Positions 49,671-62,189 of a stretch of 64,000 bases of DNA are shown here, piece by piece. Position 1 is the first letter of the stretch. Every line of letters begins with the position of its first letter. Position numbers and translations under genes: made by a program. Source of the stretch: Hydractinia symbiolongicarpus. Taxonomy: Eukaryota; Cnidaria; Hydrozoa; Anthoathecata; Hydractiniidae. The notes under the pieces were generated by a model. That model searched no databases. It had not been told where the DNA came from and worked only from the letters and a program-made list of their open reading frames with translations. The stretch spans positions 27,218,001 to 27,282,000 of the forward strand of contig NC_079884.1 in NCBI RefSeq assembly GCF_029227915.1, given 5' to 3'.

Positions 49671-51626
49671 ACCCTATTCGGTCCGGGTTTCTCAAACATA
49701 TTATGATTGAGGGTTATTTGAATCATACATGGCACTTGCAGTATGTTATGAAAGAAACGAAATACTTCGCTTATTTCAGCATTTTTGTGACATTACAAGT
49801 TCGAAATTTGTCCAAAATACCAATATCTGCTTAAAATTCACTTACTTGAGTTGTAGAACGAATATTATGATTCTATTTATAGTTTCTGGAATCTAAATGA
49901 AAGTTATTTAAGTGATCTTCCGGTTTTTACATAACTCGTTTCCAACCAATAATTTCTAGAATTATTTGAGGATAGTCCTATAGTAATATTACATTGAGTA
50001 TGTGAGTTATTCTTAAACTCAACCACTAAATAAATAATGCCATGAGTCACAAATAGATAATGCGTTTTCAGAAATCTTAGTTATTTCATTTCTCAAATCA
50101 GCATTGTTACACTATGTAATTCCTGTTTTAGTTTTAAATTTTGATAATTGTTTACATCAAGGTTGTGCAAACTGATGATGTTGTCGAACAGCCATAGTTT
50201 CATTTAACATATCGGATTTTGTCAATAGTTTTGGAGAATCTATTGTTGCAATTAGTTAAGGTGGGATTTTTAAGTGGAATGGTGGAGTGTTTGCTTGAAG
50301 TTGTCTTGAGCTCCATTTGATGCGGTTCATGAAAGAAGCGGCAATTCTTTTAGTAAGTAAGTAAATAGGTAAGGGCTGTAGGTATTCAGATAAATTTCTT
50401 TCTCCGAAGACCATCTTTTGGCTCCACAACCAAGCAGACAACTGTTTCGGGTCTTAGTAACTAAACTTTGTAATTGCTTGGAATCCATGTTCTCATTTTA
50501 ATGCCAGATTATTTCATTGACAATAAAAAGAGCATCATTGTCTTGGGAGTTTCCATCTGGCCATTTTTCGCATATAGTGCATCGTGTTACCGATAATTTC
50601 TTTGGTTGGAGTCATCTTCATCCAATTTGTCTTTTTCATAAGAAGTAGGCTCTGTTTTAATGCTGAGTTGTTGTAACTCGTAAACTGGGGAGCACAATAG
50701 GTACATAATTTAGTTAGTTCAATACGCACTTTATTATAAATCACATGACGTCATTTCATATAGTAGTCTTGCAGGTTTTTGTTTTATGTAATCTTATATC
50801 AAACTAAAGTCACAAATTGATGAATTCTTTACTTTTTCTCTTTTTTACATATCTTATTCAATTGTTGAATGATTAGTTCTAATTCATCGACCTTAACTAT
50901 GTTCGTTGATGGTAATTCCAAAGCTACTTCCTAATCCTTACCGTCAAGGGATGGTGCTAGAGCTGGATTTTTTAGTTCGGCCAAGAGTGGTCATTTCAAT
51001 CCATAAAGTCATCAGTTTCTTCCAATCATCATTAGTTTTTCATTTTAATAACAAAGAAAAAGTTTTGTTGTAAGAAGCACTGGTCATGATAGAAAGGTTG
51101 TAGATCGTTTTATTGATTTTCCTCTACCCCCATGAAATTCATATTTTACATCGTTGTAAACAGAAAATCATTCTCTGCCACCTTGAAAATCATATTTTAC
51201 ATTAAAATAAAATAATCTCTTCCACCAAGAAATTTTTTTTGTTATTATTAGCAGAAAATCACACAGTGCCACCATGAAAATCATATTTTATATTTACAGA
51301 AAACCACCCTCTGCCACCAAGAAAATCATATTTTACTTCATCAACCGCAATCAGCTATCAATACCGCAACTATTTTGAACACAACTCTTCTTTAGTTAAC
51401 CTCATACAACGTATTTCACAGTTTTTATCAGTTTCTTGTAAGAGATAGTAATAATAAGGTATTGTCTACCTAAGCACTTGACATGCAGGTGTCTAATAGA
51501 TAAATATGGAAAGTTAGTAAGTATCACATCCATGCAGCACAGCAACAAAGAGTTATTACAAATAAACGGCAGGGGAGGCGGAATCCGCCTCCCTCTCCAA
51601 TACCTTCACCCCGGACCGAATAGGGT
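49671..51626. repeat. Pair of perfect 17-bp inverted repeats 1.9 kb apart
   Basis: accctattcggtccggg at 49,671-49,687 is exactly complementary to cccggaccgaatagggt at 51,610-51,626. The motif is GC-rich in an AT-rich setting, so chance is unlikely. The two sites may be ends of one element or two copies of a dispersed motif in opposite orientation. No transposase is visible between them. Confidence 0.5.
51125..51340 (+). repeat. Imperfect tandem repeat, unit about 45 bp
   Basis: Four to five units carry a core like ctctgccaccatgaaaatca followed by tattttaca, at about 51,130, 51,176, 51,222, 51,266 and 51,311. Spacing is 44-46 bp. Confidence 0.75.
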
Positions 51627-53469
51627 GAAATGGGACGGTGTTTACTCCCCATGTTTTATGTTTTATGTTATTTGTTATATGTTTTATGTTCCATTTTTAA
51701 CTTCTATTTTCTTCTTTCTTCTTTATCTCATAGCTGGTGAAAAAACCCTGCGCTTAATCTTTTTACTGTTGCCTACTACATATACATTATTTGAACCGTT
51801 TTTAATATTATAAACTCATATATTACATTATTTCTTTCCGATACGAAAATCATTCTATAAGATAAATCTCTCTACACTGACAAAACAATGATTTTCTCTA
51901 AATTAAAAGTTTTTCTTTGACTTACATTGTTTTATGCATGAAAAAATAATTACTTCAAATTAGCATTCTGATTCATTTATTTCGTCAGAAGTAAAGTTAT
52001 TTATCTATCCTATATTTTGTGCACCTTAACTGATACATTACAAAATAACACTTTTATGCAAGAAACACAAAATTTGCGTAAAGCCTTCATGTTTTCTATT
52101 TTTTTGTATTTTTCTTAAATGTTTCTAATTCGTCTTGGGACTCAACCTCATTTGTCGAGCGAGGTTTTGACTTAATAAGACTGGAGAAACATCTTCGACT
52201 TGTTTGCAAAAGGTTGAATTTTGTAGAAAAAATGTTCCTTAAAAGTTTCATGAGTATTAAAGCATTTAAGTACCGAACTTTAAATTTTAAATACTCATCT
52301 TTGAAATATAATTTTACCATAATGACAGCACGCTTATTATTCTCGTTAGTGACGACTGAAATTTGCTATCTATTTCAACGTTCAACCTTAAATATAATTT
52401 CTCTTTGCGCCCGATCTCATTAAAGGCAAACTTTTTATCTGTTATATTTTTTGCGTATCTACATTAACTTAACTTTAACGACATTATAACCTATTTACCT
52501 GATCCTAATCAAGATTTTATCTAAATAATATTTAAGTATTCAAGGATAAAAATTCGGTATCAAAAAACGTCTTTTCTTCTAAACTCGTCTTTCTAGTTTT
52601 ACTCTGCACTCGCTTTATTCATTTAAAAAGATTCTGAATAATCTTTTTGATCAATGAGTTCTTTTCTTGCAAAGAAACTTTATCTTTATATATTTTCCGG
52701 AAAATCAATTCTGGATAATTAAAATTTCATTGTCAGATACTTATCAATTTATATTGATGTCCATAAAAATCTTATTTGTAACAAATTTTATATAGAAGTA
52801 GAGCAACTTTGTGCATTGCTACTACAGTAATTTCGTGGCAATGAGATTCAATTTGCAGTCCGCAGAACTGGCAATTTGAACGTAACCTTGTACAATCGGT
52901 AATCTATCTTACATCAGAAGTTACGAGACATCTTTATATTTACTAAACCAGGGTTTTATCACCAGCTATAATGCAGTGGTGGATTTAGGAATAGCGAAAT
53001 TACAGCAAGATACATATTTGGTTAATCGAATTATCACTCTCGATATCACTGTGACTAGCAAAATCAATATTACTTTCTCCAGTACTAAAGTTTTTCTTTA
53101 ATATCCTGGATCCAGCACTGCACTTTTCATCTTTCTCACAATCTTTTCCTTCGTGCCTGGACTGATCCAGTTGAAAGAAGCTCTCAACTCCGCTAGAAGT
53201 TTCCAACGTTTCCGTGATCCTTCCAATGTGCATCCAGAAAATCTGGTAAGACATAAATAGCATTTTTGTCTATGGGTTGAGACACGATAATATTTATAAA
53301 AAGTGCTAGGAATCTTTGTTCCTTTAAACATGTTTTTAAGCATATATTTTTTCTGAGTATGTTAAATATCATCTGTTTTTTCATTTTAGTGAACCGGTGC
53401 GTGTTTTGGCTAATCCTGACTGTCAACATGGACTGCTAATGCTGTTGCTGGGTAGTATGATTAGAAATA

Positions 53470-53925
53470 CAGTTGCCGCTCGATATGTGGAACTCGTCAT
53501 AAGTTAAACCTTATATAAGTGGAACCATGTTCGCAAGTTCCTTGCATTGGTTTTTTTTCGAGCTTTTATAATTTCCTTAGATAAATGAAAACTAAATGAG
53601 TAAAAATTTAGTTCGGTGGATTTGGTTCACGGATTTTTTAGAACTAACAGTTTTTTTTCTGAAGACAACATGTCATCCGTACAGGCATCAAAAAGAAAGT
53701 TTTTTAACTAAACTTTTGTTTGAGAATTAAAACGTCTTTAAAGACAGAATGTTCAAATAATTAAAAGAAAGTAAGGTGTCCTCCAAAGAATTAAAGTCGC
53801 TATGTTTAATCTGTAAATTTCCCATCTGTATTTTTCACTTTCGATATATTTGGATAAGTGAAACGATCGCTAAGTGAAATCATTTTTGTGTTTCTATGAA
53901 CGTTCCACTTATCGGGCGGCAACTC
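53470..53925. mobile_element. Short TIR element (MITE), pogo/Tigger-like, TA target site
   Basis: The left end cagttgccgctcgatatgtg continues gaac. The inverted right end is gttccacttatcgggcggca followed by act, so arms of about 24 bp match with three or so differences. TA lies at 53,468-53,469 and 53,926-53,927. The pattern resembles the other TIR element at 24 kb in length, target and general form, but the sequence differs. There is no transposase. A 15-bp minisatellite begins about 17 bp outside its right end. Confidence 0.8.
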
Positions 53926-53943
53926 TATTATAAGAATAAATGT

Positions 53944-54230
53944 AATAAATATAAATTCAATAAATATAAATTCAATAAATATAAATTCAATAAATATAAA
54001 TTCAATAAATATAAATTCAATAAATATAAATTCAATAAATATAAATTCAATAAATATAAATTCAATAAATATAAATTCAATAAATATAAATTCAATAAAT
54101 ATAAATTCAATAAATATAAATTCAATAAATATAAATTCAATAAATATAAATTCAATAAATATAAATTCAATAAATATAAATTCAATAAATACAAATTCAA
54201 TAAATATAAATTCAATAAATATAAGTTCAA
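53944..54230 (+). repeat. 15-bp minisatellite, about 19 copies
   Basis: The unit ttcaataaatataaa is repeated almost perfectly; only one or two units differ (acaaa, ataag). Because 15 is a multiple of three, both strands stay open across it (FNKYK and NLYLL repeats). These open frames are products of the repeat, not genes. Confidence 0.95.
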
Positions 54231-54539
54231 TCTTCTTTTATCTTTAATTCTTAAAGTTCTATTTAAAATTTCACAACTTATTCTCTCCCTTCTTATTTCT
54301 TTTTTTAGATTTTCAATTAGAAAATCTTTATCCCCCCTTTTTATTATCCCATTCAGAGCAATTTTCCCACTTTTGCGATATTGTGCCAGTTATCAGATTG
54401 AGTACTTTGTTAGCTTTCACTGCCACATAACGTTTTTTTTTCATTGGCAATTTCTTCTTTGGTCATCGCAAAGAAAATGTGTGATTTTAACTTTGTAGTT
54501 CAAATGCAAAGTTGACATATAAATATAAGTGAAATCATT

Positions 54540-56450
54540 CTACACCGTAAACGTTTTCACATTGTTAGCATCTTTTTTCCATATTAGACAATTGTTGAAT
54601 ACCATGTCGATGATATATTAAAGTAAGGATGGATTCCAGGCCGACTGGATTCAATTTACTATCAGTTCTGTTAATAGGGCCAAGATGAAAATGTAGATTT
54701 AAAATTAAGTTAGTTGCATCATGTTCTTTGTTAATATCATTATTACTATTTCACAACCGTGAAATGAACTTTGTGCAATTTGTCTTGGAAAACCTCTGAT
54801 AATGCCTGAATTTGACAACATAATTTTGTATATCGCCTCAGCCCTTTTGGTGTGAAAAACATGATAATTCTCTAATTTTTAGAGTGGTTAGATCTCTTTG
54901 TTACATAACATTCAGTGGCTGTCTGCTGAATTTTAGAAGACACAAACATGATATGCCACAGTAGAGATAGAAAGTTCTTTCCCTTGCTATAGCTCGTTTT
55001 TGTAGGTTGTGAATGTAAACTATAGGATTTTTTAAGTAATTAGCTGTTTTAATTCCCAACAACGACTCTGATTGTCTATTTAAATACGTTTTTAGGTACT
55101 ACAACGTTGTTTTAAATAAACCTAAGATGTTCTTCCTTATGCTTATCATCTTTGTTGACTTTTGTGATGTTTTTTCTGTAAGCTTAAAGACCGAGTACAT
55201 ATTCAGTTGCTAAGTGAAATGTGAGCTACCTTGAAGGTGATATAATGCAGTTTGGATGACTGAATTATAATTAACTCGAAATTTCTTAAATGGTAGTACC
55301 CTTTTCAGAACTTAATTCTTGATCGATCCATGAATTGACTTCGACTTTCCTTTAAGAGAAATGACCGAGCCTGCTAATTGTGACTTCTCTACTTCAATTG
55401 CTCTTTTATGGTCTAGAATATTTCTCAATTTGAGGTGTCATCTACGTTTACAGTTCATAAATTCATAAACCAAAGATTCATTCTAATTGTTCATAAATTA
55501 TAATATTATATATATACCTATGTAATTTAAAATTAGTTTTAAAGAAAATAATAAAAAAACGCAATTCTTACCACTACACTGCTGCGATATACTTCAGATG
55601 TCTGGCTTGTAAAGATTTCTTGGTTTGCTCAAATCCTCCGAAACTCTCTCACATACTCTGGAACTTCCTCACATCATCTGAAACTCTCTTGCATCCTTAC
55701 CCGTTCTCGGATTATGAGGGGTAAGTTGTATTCGTGCATAATAAAAATATATTTTAAACAATTTGCGAAAGGAAGAAACGTTTTTCCCAGCAAATTTTTC
55801 TATTTTCACAAATGTTAACCCTATTCATCCCGAGACGTAAAGAGAGAGGCGATTGTAGTGGTGAAGGTTGGGAGGGAAGAGTCATGCCGTACCGCCGTGA
55901 CTTATTATTTGTTGTAATCGTAAGTCATAGAAGTTGGTACAAATGTAGAAATACAAGTTTTTTTTAAGACCCGTTGTTCGGGGTATATCTTTCGTAAAGG
56001 ATTAAAAATATTTTCTTCTTACTTTGAATAAATTTCACCATAATCAATTAAACTAACAATGAGTTTTATTCTTCATTCAGTGCATTTTTGTCAGAATTGA
56101 ATTAAAATTAATAATTTCACATAGCCCCAAACCTCAACAGCTATTACCCAAAATGATGTAAAGCAACATCAGAAATTCCTGGGGTCGTCAATGAGTGTGT
56201 AACGCAAGGGACGCAAAATATTTACTACGTATGATTAGGGTTAGCACTTAAGTATTGATTGTTCTTTCGACATCTAGAGTTCCTGATTTTATGAAGTTTT
56301 ATTTCAGCGTTGCGACACCCATTCCTCCCACAATAACAACAACATCTGTCAGCTTATATGTTCTGCATTGAGGTATGTTTATATTCTTCCAAATTAGCAA
56401 GGCTTACTATTTATTTTGTATACTGATATGAATTGCACCACCTTTTCTTT
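54540..56450. other. Gene-free stretch
   Basis: No coding or RNA signal was recognised. A small cluster of aaactctct-like words occurs at 55,635-55,695. Confidence 0.4.
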
Positions 56451-56460
56451 CGTTTACAAA

Positions 56461-57180
56461 GAGTGATTCGTCGGGTTGTTTTTAACGTGAGTGAATTTCA
56501 TCTCCTCTTTTGCTGTTGTTTTAAAAAGTGATTCCAATCCCCTTTTTTATTGTTGTTGTTGTTTTAAATACAGGTAGATTTCTATCCCGGTTGTTTTTAT
56601 TATTGTGCAGAGTGAATTACATCTCCTCTGAGTGAATTTATCTCCTCTGGGTGAATTTAATCTCCTCTGGGTGAATTTCATCTCCTCTGCTTTTTTAAAA
56701 ATAACATTTATCTCCTCGCTTGTTGTTGTTTTTTACATAAGTGGATTTCTATCCCTTCTATATTTTAGTTGTTGTTCAAAGTGAATTCCATCTCCTTTGT
56801 TTTTTATAATTGAACTTATTTCCTCAAGTTGTTATTGACGTGAGTGAATTTGATCTCCTCTTATGTTGTTGTTTTTTAAAAGTGATTCCAATCTCCTTTT
56901 CTGTTATTGTTGTTAAGTCGATTTCTATCCGGTAGATTTATATTATTTTTTAGAGTGAATTACATCTACTCTTTGTGAATTTCATGTCCTTTGAGTGAAT
57001 TCTATCTCCTCTGTTTTTTTAAAAATAAATTATCTCCTTGGTTGCTGTGGTTTTTTAAATTAATAGGTTTCTTTCCCTTTTATTTGATTGTCCAGAGTAA
57101 ATTCCATCTCCTCTGCTTTTTATAAATGCATTTATCTCTTCAGCTTTTTTAGCGCGAGTGAATTTAATCTCCTCGTTTGC
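56461..57180 (+). repeat. Repeat field built on gtgaattt(c/a)atctcctc words
   Basis: The word gtgaatttcatctcctc and variants occur more than ten times. On a larger scale the order gagtgaattt-atctcctc, gttgttttaaaa, gtgattccaatc, ggtagatttctatcc, gagtgaattacatct recurs with a period of about 310-350 bp, starting near 56,485, 56,835 and 57,150. It is a nested tandem repeat with internal short-word expansion at 56,610-56,690. Confidence 0.8.
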
Positions 57181-57299
57181 TTACCAATCAATTCTGCTGT
57201 CAAAAAAGCGTATTTCGTTGTGTTTTATCACCAAAAAATCAAATTATATACAAAAAATATTATATATTTAAAATATTTTTGTCTTATGTTATATGTTTC

Positions 57300-58050
57300 A
57301 ATAGGATTTAGTTAGAGTAGAGCGATGTGTGGTGAGATTGGAGTAGAGTGACGTGCGGTGTGATAGGTTTGGAGGTCGATAGGGTAGGATAGAGTAGGAG
57401 GAAGGATAGGGGTATATGTGGGGGTAGGATTTGAGGTAAATGTGGAGATACGGGAAGTGAAGGAATTATAATGTCACAAAATTTCTTCGTACGTAACAAT
57501 CATAAAAAATTTCCTTTATTATTTGAAAAAAAAATTAAAATAGAAGCTCAAAATATTATAATATGAATTTCAAATATTATCGTGTCATTATATATTGGAA
57601 TGGGATTTAGGAGAGCAGAGTGACATGTGGTGAGATAAGGGTAGAGAGGTAAATAGGTTTTGAGGTCAAAAGGGTAGGGTAAGATGTAGGATAGGGTAGG
57701 GGTGTAGGTGGGATAGGGGTATGGCTGGGATAGGGGTATGGCTGGGATAGGGGTATGGCTGGGATAGGGGTATGGCTGGGATAGGGGTATGGCTGGGATA
57801 GGGGTATGGCTGGGATAGGGGTGTAGGTGGGATAGGGGTATGGCTGGGATAGGGGTATGGCTGGGATAGGGGTATAGCTGGGATAGGGGTATGGCTGGGA
57901 TAGGGGTATGGCTGGGATAGGGGTATAGCTGGGATAGGGGTATAGCTGGGATAGGGGTATAGCTGGGATAGGATTTAAAAAAGGATAATTATCACAAAAT
58001 TTCTTTGTTCGCAACAATCATACAAAATTTCTTTTATTATTAAATGAAGC
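57300..58050 (+). repeat. Direct duplication, second copy expanded by a 17-bp minisatellite
   Basis: Two copies share the start aggatttag-agag.agag and the end cacaaaatttctt, acaatcat and aaaatttc: about 57,302-57,520 and 57,600-58,045. The second holds a minisatellite at 57,691-57,972 with unit gggataggggtatggct (17 bp, about 16 copies). The first copy contains only one to two degenerate units. The Pro/Tyr-rich minus-strand open frame across it comes from the repeat. Confidence 0.85.
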
Positions 58051-58954
58051 CAGAAAGATCACTTTATCTATTTTGGAAGCCTAACATTTCACAGTTGCAA
58101 ATGAAATCAGTTTTCATAGAATAGTAATCAATAATAGTCAGTTTAACGTTCTAAATAAAAAAAATATAACCTATACATTTAATATAGTTTATAGTAGAAG
58201 TGTAGTTTAATATCTGACAAACGGTCATTTAAAGGCTTTTAGGCACCTGCCTATCAGAATGCCATTTAAAAAAAATCAGTGGACATTTTGCCGCTCGTGT
58301 TGTCAAATATGTTTTTCTAATTGAAACGACGCATTTCCAACAAGCTCATGGTAGCGGATATTGTTCTTCAATTAAAGGTAACTCTTCTACTATTATACTT
58401 TCTGCAAAACTTACGACAGTGAATTTAGCAATCTGTATTTTCTAAACTTGACTTGCATTTTCCATTTTATAATTGACACTTACTCCTTCGTTTGCGTTGC
58501 TATTTTTCTATAATTTGTAGTTAAAATGTTGTAGTTTATATTTTATTAAAAAAATGTTTAGATCAGTAAAAATACACTTGAGTACATCACAATGTGTTGG
58601 ATGACTGGCAGTTATAAAAATGCTTTTCAAGAAGAATGAACAACATCTTAAATCCGCGCACATTGGTCCTATCCATAAAATGTAAAGGTAACATTTTTTT
58701 AACATTGTACAACTTTGTTTCGCTTATCACAATTTGAAAAATTGACACTTGTTGTTTAAAAAATCAGTTATAGTATAAACCCTTTCCATTTATTTAAATA
58801 AAGATCTTGGTACTTGCGCATCATGAATAGCATTTTTAAAACCTACAAAAGACTTTATCGTCAGAAAAGCATGCGTTATTAGACGTGGCGCGTTTCTAAA
58901 TTAAATTTGTATTCCTAAATGTACTTTTGTTTTATTAGATTACCATTCCAGTCG

Positions 58955-59200
58955 GCTGATGTAACAAACTCTTGTCAAATATACTGTTACTGGAAAATCA
59001 AAATGTTGAGCTACGAAAGGGGTGCAAGCACACAGTCGCTTGATTCGACAACCGCCTAAGATATCAATCCTATTTTCATGCTGAAAGTTAGGCAGAATAA
59101 ATCGATTCGCACGTTTATATTCTCTGCCATGGCTCGGCTGGAGTCTGAACACAATGCCTTCCCCACTTAAGGCAAACGCTCTACCACAAGGCCAATGTTA
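58955..59200 (-). mobile_element. tRNA-derived SINE-like element
   Basis: The minus strand has a tRNA-type A box (tggccttgtggtagagcg, 59,177-59,194) and, 27-37 bases on, a B-box-like gttcagactcc (59,140-59,150). The anticodon arm is abnormal (gcctt, loop of eight, aaggc), so it is not a working tRNA. Downstream sequence is tRNA-unrelated and moderately GC-rich (ggcggttgtcgaatcaagcg, ctgtgtgcttgcacc), as in a SINE body. The 3' border is uncertain. Confidence 0.55.
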
Positions 59201-60760
59201 GACCTGCATGAGTTCTAGTGCATATAGATCTTCTATTTGAGTTACTGAAGTTGTACAAATACAGCAACCGCATAATTATACAATTGCCAAATATATCAAT
59301 CCTATGCTTATCTTAACTCAACGTAACAAGAAACAATCTACTCTTGAGTAGTAACTAGCTGTGGTGCAACCTGTCAATGTATTTTGCTTCTTTGTCAGAG
59401 TACGTGGTATCATTGCAATAATTGAACAATAATTGCACACGGCTGTTACGGTAATTTGACTTCATCTGTGATTTATTTGATGTTGGGTAACCAAAAACAT
59501 AATCTTGTAGGTAAGGAAGAACGATTTTTACCTATTTAGATCTAAGGTTAGGCTATCCAGATTTTTTAATAACATCTATTAAAAATATTTTCCACAAAAC
59601 AAATTTTAAAATTTACTAAGTAAAGTTTTTTAAGGATTATAGAAATTTACTCTTCATTTGTGTTTTTATTGTCTAAAATAAAGCATGAATTTATATTTAG
59701 TCAAAGAATTGAATATAATTTGTTGCCAGTGAAAATGTCGTACACTTCTGATGCATGTTTATAATTATAGGCCAAAGAAGAAACATGAAACGACAAGAAG
59801 AAACTAATGGTTATTCTCAACAATTTATGAAGAAGATCACAATTTCAATGGTTTCCAGAAAAGACAATGTGTTTTTGAGAAGAGATGTTATGTTTTTAAT
59901 TGTTCAAAGTGCTAATATCTTATTGTACAAGTGCTAATATCTTCGCATCTAATCATGTAATTGTAGATATTTACTGCTTTCCAACGTTTTTTTTATTTTG
60001 ACAAATAAATTGTTTTGTTTTTTGAAATGACAACCTGTCAATGCAGAAATATTGTGAGTACAAACATTTGTTTGTATATTTTTAATTGCGTATTGACTGA
60101 ATAATTTTTAAAAGTGTATTATTTTGCTTCTGGTTTATTTTTTGCTGCAAATATGCGATATCATGAGCTATTGGAAATGCCACTTATGCAAATTGTTCTG
60201 CAGACAACATAAGAAACACGGCGCGATATTTTCCTCTCTTGTTAACTTTTACGTGTAAGTCATAGTAGAGAATTGATAGCATCATGTTATGGACGAAAAG
60301 AGCTAGACTATATTTAGTAAAATATATGCATAGTGCATGGAAGGAGTTAGTTTAAAGTTTAGCTTACGCTTTAATGAATTTGTCATCCATCATTTCATCA
60401 GAACTTGTCCTGGTTTTGATTATTACGTACAAATGATATAGAAATGAATGATTTTGTCATTCTTTTAAGTAATTCCCTAAATTACTTGAGCAAATTGCAA
60501 TTGGGAAGAATTTGATTGAATATATTTTTAAAATAATATAGATTCCCGTACAGCCAACTAGAAGGCGTGTTTCATTGTCTAAATGACATGCCACGCTTTT
60601 ATAAATTGTTGGAATCAAATATATCGTAAAGCCTACTATTAGGGATTATTTATTGTATAAATGAAATATTATGAGATATGCTTTATGATGTTACAATGTT
60701 TTATAATTCTAATTTGGAATATATTTTTATGCCTACCATTTACGAACAAAAATTTTGTGT

Positions 60761-61030
60761 TAAATTTTGTACGAAAGTCGATAATTGTACGGAGTTGTGG
60801 GCATATCATCAAAATGGATAATTTAGTCCTAGTATGATTTTAAAAGTTTGGTTTGAACGTAAAATGGAAATCAATTTTGTTGCCTGTCAACCGAAAGTCA
60901 ATCAATGTACGGAATTGTGGGCATATGATCCGAATGGGTAATTTAGGCCTCGTTTAATTTTGCAAGATTGGTTTGAAGGCGAAATTGGAAGCGATTTTGT
61001 TGTTTAGCAAGTGAAAGTCAATTATTGTAT
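60761..61030 (+). repeat. 120-bp tandem repeat, two full units plus part
   Basis: cgaaagtc-ataatgtacgg-like starts occur at 60,772, 60,892 and 61,012, exactly 120 bp apart. Shared inner words include gttgtgggcatat, ggtaatttag and ggtttgaa. The units have diverged by many substitutions but almost no indels. Confidence 0.8.
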
Positions 61031-62189
61031 TACATAGCAGTGAGCAGATATTAAATACGAAAGACTCCATTGTGCTATTAGGACGTAAGTATTCTCGTTG
61101 TATGGCAACCTAACATCTGCAGCTAAAGAAAGAAATTTTCAAATCGGACTATTTATTTAGACCTATCTCATCAAAATAATCGTGACAGCATCAGCAGAAG
61201 GTAAGATACGAAATTGATATCATTTCCTGTAAACCATATCAAGCTCATAAGAAACTTAAAAAACTAATTTTATTTTCATACAAAATAATTTCAATACCTT
61301 TTTTACACATTTTTCCAACATGTTTCATATTTTTTGCCTTTTATTTTTATTCTTTTATTAATTTTAGGTCAAATAGCTTCAGAGTAGTTGCAAGTATATG
61401 ATAAATTCCGCCTTCGCTGTTTGTTACATTTTAACACTTTGCGAAAACCATCGGAAGTTTTGAAGTTAAAACCACGGACATATGGAAAAGAGAGAGAAAT
61501 AATCAAGATCGTAACTACCAGCAATTAAGAAGCCGTTTTTATGTAAGTAACATGTGCTTCGACCTTCAGCTAACTTAGGAATAGGATATTAGGCTAGATC
61601 TAAAATCTTAAACGGTACTAATTTTTCTTGATGTCAGCATGCCCAGTTTTTCGATTATTTAGACCTTTTTTAGTCCTGCCCAATTTGTATTGTTAGGCCA
61701 TTTTAAGCTCCTACAAGCTGCTTTTCATAAAAATATTTTGCCAAGCGATGCAGAAATAATCGAATTTTTTAGCCGACGTGGAAACACAGTATTTACTGGC
61801 ATGTTGGTTGGAATTGCTGATCAATTTACATGCTAATTCCAAAGCACAACTCCAAATTCGGAAAAATCACCCGAGTTTAGTAAACAAAATACCACATAAA
61901 ACCACTAACTTGCTAATTTGAAAAATTTGCTGCTGGTTGTGCATAATATACACGATCATCTATTACATTAGTACCGAAGGCTTACCAGTGACTAGAAATG
62001 CCAAATCATGCGAAATTTCGGCTTTCCAAAGAGGATCGTTCTTTTCTCAGAAAGAATGCGGAATACAAGCTAGGTCAACCCATTCTTTTCAGAACAGACT
62101 ACTTTTATCAAATTTAAAAGTCAGAAATATAATCCGAAATGATGAAACAAAATGTTACGTACGATACTATAATATAGATTTTTGTGATA

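Noticed and set aside
53896-54498. 200-codon frame with NKYKF repeats and its Leu-rich complement
   Set aside because: Both are produced by a 15-bp minisatellite that stays open in every unit; there is no complex conserved sequence or gene context.
57607-58017. Pro/Tyr-rich minus-strand frame
   Set aside because: Generated by the 17-bp minisatellite, which cycles through the three frames with a 17-residue period.
59100-59200. Functional tRNA gene
   Set aside because: The anticodon loop is eight bases, the acceptor stem does not close and the B box is imperfect; a SINE or tRNA pseudogene fits better.
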